Source of the DNA: Closterium sp. Naga37s-1
Lineage: Eukaryota; Streptophyta; Zygnematophyceae; Desmidiales; Closteriaceae
Length of the DNA: 64,000 nucleotides
NCBI GenBank assembly: GCA_947471745.1
Contig: CANJKZ010000772.1
Location: 1,816,359-1,880,358 of the forward strand
Direction: 5' to 3'
Made by a program: the position numbers and the translations under genes. The number at the start of each line of letters is the position of its first letter. Positions within the stretch are counted from its first letter, which is position 1. Positions 21,831-32,135 of this stretch are shown here, in pieces. The notes beneath the pieces were generated by a model. It was not told where the DNA came from. It did not search any database and saw only the letters and a list, made by a program, of their open reading frames with translations.

Positions 21831-22386
21831 GACTCTTCCATCTTAGTGTGCTTGTGGAAGGGGAATGAACAGCAAGAAGACACACACAATCACGCCTCAG
21901 AAGCTGTCCTCCTCAGCCCATCACACCTTGCGATGCCTGATTGGTACTACAACTCTTCCAGACATATTGTGCCTATGGACGGGGAGGGAAGGGAACAACA
22001 TGAAGACACACACAGTCGCGCCAGACATGCTGTGAAATGCGGCCACTGGTTTCACTTTCAGCTCTGAGTGCAACAGGCTAACTATGACTCCAAAAGTGTG
22101 ACTAGATTGTGCATCAATAAAAAAAGACCTTGTGCAAGATACAACAAAAGTGCATGACAAGGTACAACTGACACACTAACTCAAATGTCTCAAATGATGT
22201 ATCGCATTTTTACTTCCCATTTCTATTCTATTTTTATGCCAATGGATTATCTGCCGCATTGTTGGTCTAAAAAAACATAGATAAACTCCCCAGCAAGTGG
22301 CACATGTGCAACAAATCCTCACAAAATGGTAGACCAGTGTATTAGAGCTGCACCCCAGCACATTCTTCAAGCAATCAATGTCTCAC
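21831..22386. other. Non-coding stretch upstream of the Ala/Gly-rich frame
   Basis: No supported ORF. Two similar segments, each with GGAA, ACACACA and CGCC pieces, lie near 21850-21900 and 21970-22030, suggesting a diverged local duplication. On the minus strand this would be intron or promoter of the Ala/Gly-rich locus. Confidence 0.4.
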
Positions 22387-22614
22387 CTCGCCACAAACGG
22401 TCAGATCTCCTGCAGGGTGCTTCACGAAAGCAACTACGCCAGTGCCCTCCTTGATCAAACGGCAGTCACTTGGTTCAAGAGGCCGAGAGGCCAGCCGGGG
22501 CCGAGCCCGCGCCACCACTTCCTTCTCATGAGGGTTGTCATATGAGACACCGTAGGGCTGCAGGTTCCCTTCCCCCACGTTCTGCTCCCTTAGAGGATCA
22601 CTTTCAGGTTTGCC
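22387..22614 (-). CDS. Candidate exon of unknown gene, minus strand
   Basis: An open stretch of about 75 codons with normal composition (GKPESDPLREQNVG, LQPYGVSYDNPHEKEV, LIKEGTGVVAFVKHPAGDL). On the minus strand it ends in GAG followed by GTGAGA, a strong 5' splice-site consensus. Upstream lie TACTAAC, a classic branch-point sequence, and several AG dinucleotides; the acceptor choice is uncertain. It lies on the strand of, and upstream of, the Ala/Gly-rich frames and could be their 5' exon. I do not recognise the family. Confidence 0.35.
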
Positions 22615-23121
22615 AACTTGACACGCCCATAAACTGTTAGTATGGAAGCACTCAAAATCTGCTTTAGGGTGAAGAATAAGAAACGCACAAGGATAACAAT
22701 GAACAAAGCACACAGTCTAAAGGTGACCACGAGGTCTCAGGTTAATCAAACAACATGGAAAACACTGGATGGCATCAGGCACTACCACGGATTGAGTTCA
22801 ATTAATGAAACCCACCTAGTTGGTCTTCAAAATTTTCTGCTGTCCGAGGCATGGCTGCTTGTCTTCAGGCTTTCCAATGGGAGTCCTTGGTGTTGTAACA
22901 AAGTGCACAGCAGGGCTGCTAGGGAGGTGAGGAGTGTGACAAAACATGACAACATGAGAATGTAGAAAATGGCTATGAGGGTTGAGCAAAGTAACAAACT
23001 GCAAACAGAAATCAGCAAACATCTTCAGTTTGACAAACTAATTGGTTCAGATAGACTTGGAGTTCCAAGCAGTATGAGACCTCGCCTAGAGTGTTTGGCG
23101 GAGGCGGTTTTGGAGGTCAAA
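22615..23121. other. Non-coding or intronic stretch, nothing firmly recognised
   Basis: A short minus-strand open piece near 22830-22920 (TPIGKPEDKQPCLGQQ) is followed by AG/GTGGGT, a possible splice donor. Its frame reaches TAG exactly at the junction, so I do not call it an exon. Confidence 0.3.
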
Positions 23122-23266
23122 TTCGTGGATATCAGGATTTTGTGCTCAGTTTTGCACAGATCTGGGATCGGCGCTCAGATTCGCACAGATCTGGGTTTGC
23201 CGCTCAGATTTGCACAGGTCTGTGATTGGCGCTCAGAATCGCGCAGATCTGGGATTGGCGCTCAGG
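23122..23266. repeat. Tandem repeat, five 29-bp units
   Basis: Four good copies of a 29-bp unit containing GCACAGATCTGGGAT and CGCTCAGA lie at 23151-23266. A degenerate copy lies directly before them at 23122-23150. Unit length is constant; differences are substitutions. Confidence 0.85.
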
Positions 23267-25066
23267 CCAGCTCTGCTGGCCAAAGAAGGGATGCATACAA
23301 AACGTGGACTTTTATCAAAGTAAACTCCAAACATGGTGAATGGTACGTTTCACAAATGGTAGAAGAATGATTGGAAAAAAACTCGACGATGACCAACATG
23401 ACCCTGTTGGTGGTTCAGCAGCAAAGATTGCATGTTTGTGGTGAGTTCAGCAAAAGTGTAATGTCTGCGGGCTTACACGAAAGGTTAAAAGGCAACCGTT
23501 TTTCACAACCCCCGTTTTGGCCCAATGGTCTAGCACACAACTCCTTTGTTGGAACCATAACGTCCCACGCCTTGGACTACTGAGTCAAATCCGGAGGTTA
23601 TTCAGAGACAAAACTATTGTGATTCTTTCACGTCTTCCTTCCATGACTCCCACGAGAATTATGCCTTACTAACATGCGGAGTTGGTGAAGATATAGGGAA
23701 CTCACCATGTAAGGAAGAACTGACCGCAAGGAGAAAGAAAGGCGTGATCTTCGCTCGTGAAACTTGGAGGTGGATACGAAAAGGCTCCACAACGATTTCG
23801 CCTCTCGTCTCTCCTTGGAGGTGGAAAAAACTCATCTTCGCGCGACTCGCAAGACGAGATCGACCTTGGTTCAAGACGATTGGACGAGATCTAGCTATTG
23901 GGACGCGCCACGTGTTGCTCTGCATGCTTGCGTGTTCGTATGGAACCTCGCGTGCTTCAACCTAGGAGAGAAGCATGCAGAGCAAGGTGGATTTATTGTG
24001 CGGATGATCTCTAAATGTGGAAGAGAGCAAGAGAGTGAGGACGGAGTTTCCAAGGTTTAGCTGGTGAACTAGATCTGCCAATTTTGGGTTGGTCTAGAAC
24101 CCCTGTCATTTTGTTATGGGTTGGATCATGTGTATGGGAAATAGATTTGAGAGGCATTGTGTGGTAAATTAAAGTTTAACATTAAAAAATGCGAGTATTA
24201 TGAGGATCAGTTGGAAATGGACCTGAGAAAAGTTCCTTCATTATGGAGCGTGGAAAGGTGAGAGTGTTGTCCCGAGACCCGACACTCCCAACCTTCAGTC
24301 CGGAAAAATAATTTAACCAGTTTCGCGACTCCTTTGCCTAGAAACCCTTCAACTTCGAAGTACTAGTGCTCGAATTAGATACACTGGATAGTAGGCAGGC
24401 ATCACTTTAGATCGAATAAAGACAAAGTATTTTCAGAACCGGCCCCAATCTGTCAAGATTCCGATGCATTGACAATCACGGATGGACCGTAAAATGCATT
24501 GAGAGATGGGAAGATATCAGCCGAATCCCTTCGGAAACCTGGTTTTGCCCCTGCGGGATTTCCCTGGAGAGATTTCCGTTTTCCCGCAGTCGCCTAGCAA
24601 AGCACGCGAGGGGCGGGAGCCAACCCCCCCCCCCCCGCCCGAAAACGGGCACCCCCAGCTGGCGCTAGCTGCCAGCGGTCCCCCCCAACCGAACCGAACC
24701 CCACCCTCGGTTCGCAGACGGGTTCCGTCCGGTAACCCACGGAACCCTCACAGGGCATCGCCTCACCGACGGAACCCGTCCGCGAATTCTCGCGAGCGGA
24801 CGGAAGCGACGCCCATCTGCGCCGCGCTCCACCGCTCTTGCCCTCAATGGGGCCCATTTCGGTTGGCGCTCGACCCTGGTGATGTGTCGAACGCCCCCTC
24901 CCGCTCCTTGAGAGGGGTCTTTCAGCTGCATGCAGGGCGCCCCACCTCATGCAACCAACCACCAATAGGGCCCCGCCGCCCTCTGCCATAAGCTCTTCCT
25001 ACCGTCGTCGCGGAACGCGCCCTGCCTCGTCGCCCTTGCACCCGAGTCTGTCTCGGTGGAGGGGAT
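23267..25066. other. Intergenic sequence, no gene recognised
   Basis: AT-richer sequence to about 24500, then a GC-rich stretch with a poly-C run near 24627-24640 and overlapping open frames on both strands that look like composition effects. No conserved domain, LTR end or RNA gene was seen before the copia E LTR at 25067. Confidence 0.55.
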
Positions 25067-25196
25067 TGTCAAACTTATATATGCTATAGTCTGTTTAGGC
25101 TGTAGTGGGGTAGTTCTTAGAGGGTACAACACTTTTGTGTTTCATAATTGTACCCACCTGTTGCCTAGTTCATTCCATTCCTCTCATTATTCTCAC
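25067..25196 (+). repeat. 5' LTR of copia E (about 130 bp)
   Basis: It starts TGTCAAACTTATATAT. It shares the GTAGTGGGGTAG block and the GGGTACAA ... TTGTACCC inverted repeat (25122-25129, 25148-25155) with the LTRs at 36680 and 43218. About 130 bp is unusually short for a copia LTR. Confidence 0.9.
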
Positions 25197-25197
25197 T

Positions 25198-25209
25198 TGG
25201 TATAGAGCA
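25198..25209 (+). other. Primer-binding site of copia E
   Basis: TGGTATAGAGCA resembles the tRNA-Met-complementary TGGTATCAGAGC, with a one-base loss, in the expected place after the LTR. Confidence 0.75.
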
Positions 25210-26122
25210 GGTTCCCTAGTGGAACTGTTTTTTTTTAGGGCCCACCACTACGCAATTTTATTTTCCTTACCTGCCCGAAGCGCGCTTCGCGTTTGTCCTA
25301 ACTGCGCCCCGTGCGCCTGCCCTACGAGGCCCTTCGCGGCCCCTTTCGCGGCCCTTCGCGGCCCCTCGCGGCCCTTCGCGGCCCCTCGCGGCCCTTTGTG
25401 CGGCCCCTCGAGGCCCCTTCGCGGCCCTTCGCGGCCCCTTGTGCGGCCCTTCGAGGCCCCTTAGCGGCCCTTCGCGGCCCTTCGCGGCCCCCTTAGCGGC
25501 CTTTCGCGGCCCCTTCAGCCGCTCTTCGCGGCCCCCTGCCGGCCCCCCCTTGCTAACGAGCCCCTGCCGGCCCCTACTGGCGCGGCACCTGCTGGCGCGC
25601 CCCTGCCGGCCCCTGCTGACGCGTCTCTGCCGGCCCCTGCTGACGCGCCCCTACTGGCGCGCCCCTGCCGGCCCCTGCTGACGAGCCCCTGCCGGCCCCT
25701 ACTGGCGCGGCACCTGCTGGCGCGCCCCTGCCGGCCCCTGCTGACGCGTCTCTGCCGGCCCCTGCTGACGCGCCCCTACTGGCGCGCCCTTGCCGGCACC
25801 TGCTGACGAGCCCCTGCCGACCCCGACTGGCGCGGCCCCTGCATTCACGGCCCGCCCCTTCACCAGTCTCTGGTAAGCCGAGCCGCGCAGCCCAGCCGAG
25901 CCGCGCCGCCCAGCCGAGCCGTACCGCCCAGCCGAGCCGCGCCGCCCAGCCGAGCCGCACCGCCCAGCCGAGCCGCGCCGCCCAGCCGAGCCGCGCCGCC
26001 CAGCCGAGCCGCGCAGCCCCCTACCGAGCCGCACTGCCCTACCGAGCAGCACTACTGCTCCTGCTTCTACTGCTGCTACTGCTGCTACTGCTGCTACTCT
26101 TGCTACTGCTCCTATTGCTGCT
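25210..26122 (+). repeat. GC-rich tandem-repeat leader of copia E
   Basis: The untranslated leader consists of short GC-rich repeats: CGGCCCTTCGCGGCCCCT units (about 25320-25530), CCCCTGCCGGCCCCTGCTGACGC-type units (25560-25830) and CCCAGCCGAGCCGCGC units (25870-26020). It ends in TGC triplets before the gag ATG. Open frames in it are low-complexity shadows. Confidence 0.85.
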
Positions 26123-27560
26123 ATGGCTAGTCCTACCGTTCTCACCTTTGATGCTGACGGATGTGCAGTTGACTTTGACGTGTGGGTTGACGACCTACAG
26201 CTCTTTCTTCAGTGTGACTCTAGGGATGGGGTATCCTTTTTCGATCACACATCCGGTGTTTCCACTGCTCCTGCTGCCACTGCTGACAGTGCTGTTCGCT
26301 CACAGTGGACCACTCGTGACGCTGTTGCTCGTCTTGCTGTTCGTAGTCACCTGCCGCCTGCTGAGCGCGCACACTTTGGCCAGTACAAGACTGCTCAGTC
26401 TTTGTACGACGCTGTAGTTGCACGCTACTCCTCCCCTGCCACTGCTGCCCTCAGCCGCCTCATGCTGCCGTACCTTTTCCCTGACCTTGCCGCCTTTGCC
26501 ACAGTTGCTGACCTAGTTGCTCACCTTCGCACTAGTGACACCCGCTACCGCGCTGCCCTTTCCACTGAGTTCAGTGCCAAGAACACCCCCCCCCCATGTA
26601 CATCAATCTTTACTACCTAGTCACCCGCCTCCCTGACTCCCTCTCTTCAGTCAGGGACCACTTTCTCTCCCTTTGCCCCACCGAGCTGACTGTCGACCTG
26701 CTAGAGGAGCGCCTTGCTGCAGCTGAGAAGAGTATCTTAGCTGTAGGTGCTTCTCGCGGCGACCGTCGCACCCTCTTCTTTGAGGGGTGTTCCCGTGTCC
26801 CCCTTCTCCCCTCTGTTGCTTCTGCTGCCGCTGTCTACCTCGTTGGCACTGAGGAGGTCGGAGCTGCGTCTGCCCCTAGTGGGAGACGCCGCAACAGCAA
26901 GGGCAAGGGGAGCAAGGGTGGTGGAGGGGGCGGCGGGGGAAGCAGTGGAGGAGGTGGAGGCGGCGGAGGAGGTGGCGGTGGAGGTGGGGGTGGTACCGGG
27001 AGTGGGGGCGTCAGTGGCGGCGGTGGAGGTCGAGGCGGTGGTGGCGGAGGTGGTGGAGGCAGCGGCAGCGGTGGTGGAGGTGGCGGCGGCGGTGGTGCTG
27101 GTCGAGGTGCAGCCGCGCAGCGTGGAGGCTTTGGTGGCAGCCAGCGCCAGCAGCAGCTGCACTCCCGTGAGACCCCGTCGGTTCAGCAGCTTCGTGAGTG
27201 GTACGCTGGGCGCAGGAGGTCTGGGAGTGCAGGTCCCTGCACTTACGTTCTTCGCACCGGCCCTCGTAGTGGGGAGGTGTGTGGGCTACCACACACCATG
27301 CAGCGCTGCTTCAGTCGCTTGACTGACGCTTGGCGTACCCAGTTTCCTGACGCCGTTGAGCTCCCTCGCTGGCATGATCTGCTTCTGCAGAATGTGCCTA
27401 TCTTTGATCTAGATTTTGATGCTATCCTTGCTGCCATGTATGCTCTTGCTGATATTACTGAGTGTGACTGTTACCTGAGTGTCCCGCCCGACCCGGGCAC
27501 TGCGGCTGCTGCTCTAGGTGCTAGTGCGGCTGCTGCTCTAGGTGAAAAGTGCGTCAGCTG
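26123..27560 (+). pseudogene. gag: Copia E gag with Gly-rich domain and C-x13-C-x3-H-x4-C finger (frameshifted)
   Basis: Gag starts MASPTVLTFDADG. The capsid-like part includes WVDDLQLFL, LFPDLAAFATVADLV and LVTRLPDSL. A run of 10 C before ATG (26586-26595) shifts the frame relative to homologue H. A Gly-rich block of about 75 residues follows (26920-27110), then QQLREWY (27181-27205). Next comes CTYVLRTG...CGLPHTMQRC, giving Cys-x13-Cys-x3-His-x4-Cys (27238-27306), in place of the usual CX2CX4HX4C. Copia I has the same spacing. A second frame change near 27541, in an ALGASAAA duplication, separates Gag from protease. Confidence 0.88.
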
Positions 27561-30500
27561 CTCCAGGTGCTGGTGCGTCTACTCTCTCTGGTACTGCACC
27601 TATTGAGTCCTTGCACACTTTCACACTTGACTCTGGTGCTTCGCGCTCTTTCTTTAGAGACAGCACCACGCTTACGCCGCTCAGTCGGCCTGTTGCGGTC
27701 TCCCTTGCTGACCCCTCAGAGGGCCCAGTCCTTGCACACTCCTCCACGGTTCTACCGTGTCCTGCGGCCCCGTCGGGCTTGCTGTCGGGACTCCACCTCC
27801 CCTCGTTCTCTACGAACTTGGTGAGTGGAGCTGACCTCCAGGACGCGTGGGTTGACCAGTTCACCCCTGGAGGTCAGCGTGTAACCCATTGCACTTGCTC
27901 TCGGACGGGCCGCCACCTGGCCACGTTCACCCGTCGGCCAGGGTCGAGTCTGTACACACTGACTACTGCGCCTCCTCCGGTCCCTGCGTCTGGTCAGGTA
28001 GCTGCGTCTAGTCAGGTGTTTGCTGCTGCGTCCAGGTCTAGTCCTGTGTCTGCCCCCTACTCGTGTCGTCCTCTGTCGCACGAGACTCTCCTTTGGCACC
28101 ACCGCCTTGGTCACCCCTCCCTGCCTCGTCTTCGAGGGATGGCCTCCCGTGCCCTTGTCTCTGGTCTCCCCAGGTCCCTCCCTCCCCTTCCTCCGAGGCC
28201 TGCCCCCACCTGTGTTCCTTGTGTCGAGGGCCGGCAGCGCGCCGCTCCTCACTCCTCCTCGTTCCCTCCGACAGAGGCTCCTCTGCAGACTATTCACATG
28301 GACGTGTGGGGCCTTGCCCGCGTCCGTGGACAAGGTCACGAGCGCTACTTCCTGCTGGTCGTTGACGACTACTCGCGTTACACCACAGTCTTCCCCTTGC
28401 GCAGCAAGGGTGAGGTCCCTGAGGTGTTGATCGACTGGATCCGCGGTGCTCGTGGCCAGCTCAGCGAGAGTTTCGGCTCGGACCTTCCTGTTCTGCGTCT
28501 GCACCCAGACAAAGGTGGGGAGTTTTCCTCCGACCTCCTGAGGGCCTTCTGTCGTTCGGAGGGCATCCGCCAGACGTTCACGCTTCCGGCCTCCCCGCAG
28601 CAAAATGGGATTGCTGAGCGCCGCATTGGCATGGTCATGGACGTCGCTCGTACGTCCATGATCCATGCGGCTGCTCCCCATTTTCTGTGGCCGTTCGCGG
28701 TTCAGTACGCTTTGCGTCAGATCAACCTTCAGCCTCGTGTCTCCTTACCGGAGACCACACCTACTCTGCGGTGGACGGGGAAGGTTGGCGATGCGTCAGC
28801 GTTCCGTGTCTGGGGATCTTGAGCTTTTGTCCGTGATACTACAGCGGACAAGCTGTCCTTCCGTGCCGTTCCCTGTGTCTTCCTTGGCTTCCCTCCTGAC
28901 GCACCCGGGTGGCAGTTCTACCATGCCACCTCGCGTCGTGTTCTATCCTCTCAGGACGTCACGTTTGACGAGTCGGTGTCGTACTACCGTCTCTTTCCCT
29001 ACCGCACTGCCTCTCCCCCCCCCCCGCCGCTCTTCCTCGCACCAGGTACTCCCCCGGTAGACCCCCTCCCCCCCCAGGGTCCTGCCCCCTCAGGTGTGTC
29101 CCAGGTAGACCCTGCCGAGCCGGTCGAGGTAGCTGTCGACTCAGGTGCTACTAGGGGTGCTGAGCCAGTGGGTGCGGGGCCTGGGGGTGCTGAGCCTGAG
29201 AGTGTGGAGCCGGGGGGTGCTGAGTCTGGGGATGCTGAGTCTGGGGGTGCTGAGCCTGGGAGTGTTGAGCCTGCTCGTGCTGCGTCTGGAGGTGCTCTAG
29301 GTGTCCCGTTGCGGCGGGAGCCTCTCTCTCCTCAGCAGCTTCGTGAGTGGTACTCTCGGCGCTGTCGAGGTGCTGCTGGTGCTGGAGCTACTGGAGGTGC
29401 TGCTGGTGCTGGGGCTGCTGGAGGTGCTGCTGGTGCTGGAGCTACTGGAGGTGCTGCTGGAGGTGCTGCTGGTGCTGGAGCTGCTGGAGGTGCTGCTGGT
29501 GCTGGAGCTCCTGGAGGTGCTGCTGGTGCTGGAGCTGCTGGAGGTGCTGCTGGTGCTGGAGCTACTGGAGGTGCTGCTGGTGCTGGAGCTGCTGGAGGTG
29601 CTGCTGGTGCTGGAGCTACTGCAGGTGCTGCTGGTGCTGGAGCTACTGGAGGTGCTGCTGGTGCTGGAGCTCCTGGTGGTGCTGCTGGTGCTCGAGCTGC
29701 TGGAGATGCTGCTGGTGCTGGAGCTGCTGGAGGTGCTGCTGGGACGGGAGATCCTGGGGCTGAGGGTACCGGTTCTGTCTCTGCTGTTTCTGGAGGCGCT
29801 GCGCGGCCGCGGCCGTACTACGTTCCGCTTCTTGAGCAGGTTCTTGGCTCCCCGCCTTCTCCTGGTCCTCCTCCTCCTTTCCTGAGTCCACCACCTGTCC
29901 AGTCCCCATCGCAGCTCCAGCCGGCCTCTCCGCTGCCTGGTCCTTCTCCTTACTCTGGACCGACTAGAGGTCTTACGGAGCATCGTGAGCCTGAGTCTCG
30001 TCCTGTTTCGCCTGATTCTCGTCCTTCGTCGCCTGCCCGTAGTGTTCGCGCTGGTCGTGTTTTGCGTCCGCGTCCCCCTCCTGTCCCTGGCACTCACTCT
30101 ATGACTCTGCGTCCTTCCACTGCTCCACAGCGTGTCCTTCTGCCGTCTCCTCCTGCGTCCTCTCTTCCTGCCGGTCCAGACCCTGCGTCTGACGCCCTCC
30201 GTTCTGCTAGTCTAGCTGTCACGCGTTTTCTGGCCACTGCTGTCACTGACCCTTTGTTTGAGTCCACTGCTGCGTCTGCTCTTGTTATTGAGCTTGTTGA
30301 CTTTGCTGCAGCCTGTCGCCTAGACTTCGCCTCTAGTCTTGTTGCTGAGTCTGCGTCTGCGTCTGTTTGTCCTCCGTCCGTCGGGGGTGAGTGTGCTCTT
30401 GGCACGGATGTTTTTGAGGACAGACAGGAGGAGTTTGAGTGCTTTGCCTCATCTCGTGTCCATGCTGATTGCCCCTGAGGGAGACCCGGATGCACCAGAT

Positions 30501-31339
30501 ATCCCGACCCTGCGCTCGTACGCAGAGGCAATAGAGGGTCCCTACTCCTCTCAGTGGCAGGCAGCCATGGACGCCGAGATGGCATCCTGGAAGTCCACAG
30601 GCACCTACGTCAACGAGGTTCCCCCGCCTGGGGCGAACATCGTCAGTGGCATGTGCATCTTGTGGGCTGCTTCATGTACCTGATGACTTGCACACGACCT
30701 AACCTCGCATACCCTCTCAGCCTTCTGGCTCGCTACGTGGCTCCCGGCAGGCACCGAATGGTGCACAAGGATGCTACGAAGAGGGTGTTGCGATACTTGT
30801 GCAGTACATCGGGCATGGGGCTCGTGCTTGGAGGACGGGCTCGAGTTGTCCTCACTGGTCACGCTGACGCCTCCTGGGTTGACGACTTGGCTACGCAGTG
30901 GTCGTCACAGGGTTACACCTTCAGTCTTGGCTCCGGTTCTGTCTCTTGGCGGTCTACCCGCTCTTCTTCTGTTCTCAGCTCCAGTTGTGAGGCTGAGATC
31001 TACGCTGGGGCCATGGCTGCACAGGAGTTACGCTGGCTCACCTACCTGCTGACCGACTTGGGAGAGGCGCCTCGTTCTCCTCCAGTTCTGTACGTCGACA
31101 ACAAGGCCATGCTGGCCTTGTGTCAGGAGCACAGATTGGAGCACAGAACGAAGCACATTGCTCTGCGCTACGTCCTTGCTCGAGAGTTGCAGCAGCGTGG
31201 CCAGCTTCATCTTGCTTACGTGGCCTCTCAGGCCAACACTGCTGATGTTTTCACCAAGGCACTTCAGCCTTGTGATCATCAGCGAATCTGTACTGTTCTA
31301 GGCCTTCTACCTACTGTGCCTCACTTACTTTCTTCTTGA
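27542..31339 (+). pseudogene. pol: Copia E pol: protease, integrase and RNase H; RT core deleted
   Basis: Protease has FTLDSGASRSFF (about 27625). Integrase has the HHCC region (WHHRLGHP ... CVPC) and the core D in IHMDVWG, D in LHPDKGGEF and E in NGIAERRIG. TGA at 28820-28822 interrupts the frame. The linker holds PGGAEP-type repeats, QQLREWY and a nine-residue GAAGAGA(A/T)G repeat (29371-29742). Near 30442, 11 nt present in F are missing, which shifts the frame. At 30659-30662 the RT N-terminus jumps to its C-terminal part: 745 nt present in F, including YVDD, are gone at a CTTG microhomology. RNase H (HADASWVDD, SSSCEAEIYAGA, VDNKAMLALC) ends at 31339. Confidence 0.92.
29371..29742 (+). 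repeat. 27-bp coding tandem repeat in the copia E linker
   Basis: About 14 units of GGTGCTGCTGGTGCTGGAGC plus CTGCTGGA or a variant encode Gly-Ala-Ala-Gly-Ala-Gly-Ala-X-Gly. The array lies between integrase and RT. Comparable but different arrays lie in F (about 33710-34080) and I (about 47435-47760). Confidence 0.93.
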
Positions 31340-31381
31340 CTCTGCGTGTACTGTGCTCTTTATACATATACCTGCATGCTT

Positions 31382-31900
31382 GCGGCGACTATGGGAATTT
31401 GCGGGTTGACTCAATTAGGGGTACATACTTTTGGGGGTTGGGATTATGCCAAGTGGTTGGGAGAAGCCAAACCAGGTTGGTAAGTGTGGCCAAGTTGGGT
31501 GAGGTGGATGGCATGAGTTGGGAAAGTGACAAATGTCAAAGTTGGGGTGCCTATTGAGAGGGGAATTGTGTGGTATGGGGTTTCCTTGGTTGGGGACTCC
31601 CTTGGGACCTTCCCTCTCGTCCTCCTCATCCCCTCCTACCTGGTTCTATTGCTACTCCAACTTTCTTGTGTGAACTTGTGAGATAATTGTGATTGAGTTA
31701 CGTTTTCTATGGCAGCATACCCCCTAGTGCGCCGAAGTTCATAACTCGAGTTATACTCCATATTTTGATACTATTCAAATTGAGTGTCTTTTGTCGACGA
31801 CGTTTCTTGTGACGACGACGTTTCTGTCCAAAATTATAGATGACGATTTTGAGATATTTCGGCCCTTAGTCTTCATAGACTCCGTCCTTAGTCTCTAACA
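31382..31900 (+). repeat. 5' LTR of copia A2, 5'-truncated
   Basis: It matches 4006-4531 and runs about 70 bases further, ending TCTCTAACA. Its left edge joins copia E with a 3-base TGC overlap. Confidence 0.87.
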
Positions 31901-31902
31901 AA

Positions 31903-31914
31903 TGGTATCAGAGT
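31903..31914 (+). other. Primer-binding site of copia A2
   Basis: TGGTATCAGAGT lies two bases after the LTR end. It differs from the usual tRNA-Met complement in its last base. Confidence 0.88.
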
Positions 31915-32135
31915 AGATTAAGGACTTTGTGGAGAGTCTACTGAAGTGTGAAGACCCTCCTAGACCCACGATGGCCTGTGGGCGTGCCTAAGTGGAGTTC
32001 TGGAGGTTGCATGTGACTTCCGCTAAGGGGAAACTCTGCCGAAATTTCGTTGGCGCCGACACTTGTGGAAATTGAGTGGGACTTCGGTGTGGACAGCAAA
32101 ATGGGAGCTGGAACCTGTGTTTGGGAGCAGAGGAA

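Larger units (their letters stand above)
25067..31381 (+). mobile_element. Copia E: short-LTR Ty1/copia element, RT deleted, 3' end lost
   Basis: It has a short 5' LTR (25067-25196), a PBS, a GC-rich leader, gag, protease, integrase, a Gly/Ala-repeat linker, a fragment of RT and RNase H. Sequence homologous to F and I continues to about 31381 in the 3' untranslated region and then changes abruptly to A-type LTR, so its PPT and 3' LTR are missing. It belongs with F, I and H by LTR, Gag and Pol sequence. Confidence 0.93.

Noticed and set aside
22816..22965. Exon ending in a GTGGGT donor on the minus strand
   Set aside because: The most protein-like frame meets a TAG exactly at the putative junction, and no acceptor or partner exon could be matched.
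23151..23266. CRISPR-like array
   Set aside because: The 29-bp units are contiguous with no spacers between them, and the context is eukaryotic, so it is a minisatellite.
23505..23575. tRNA-like stretch (CCAATGGTCTAGC)
   Set aside because: It resembles a tRNA D-arm only locally. No matching anticodon stem, T-arm GGTTCGAAT or acceptor stem was found.
24506..24991. Possible 161-codon protein
   Set aside because: Long frames are open on both strands here, the composition is Pro/Arg-rich as expected from GC content, and no motif was recognised.
26586..26595. Programmed frameshift at the poly-C run in copia E gag
   Set aside because: Copia E has other disabling lesions and the homologue H keeps the frame without a long C run. 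Slippage mutation or a homopolymer read error is simpler.
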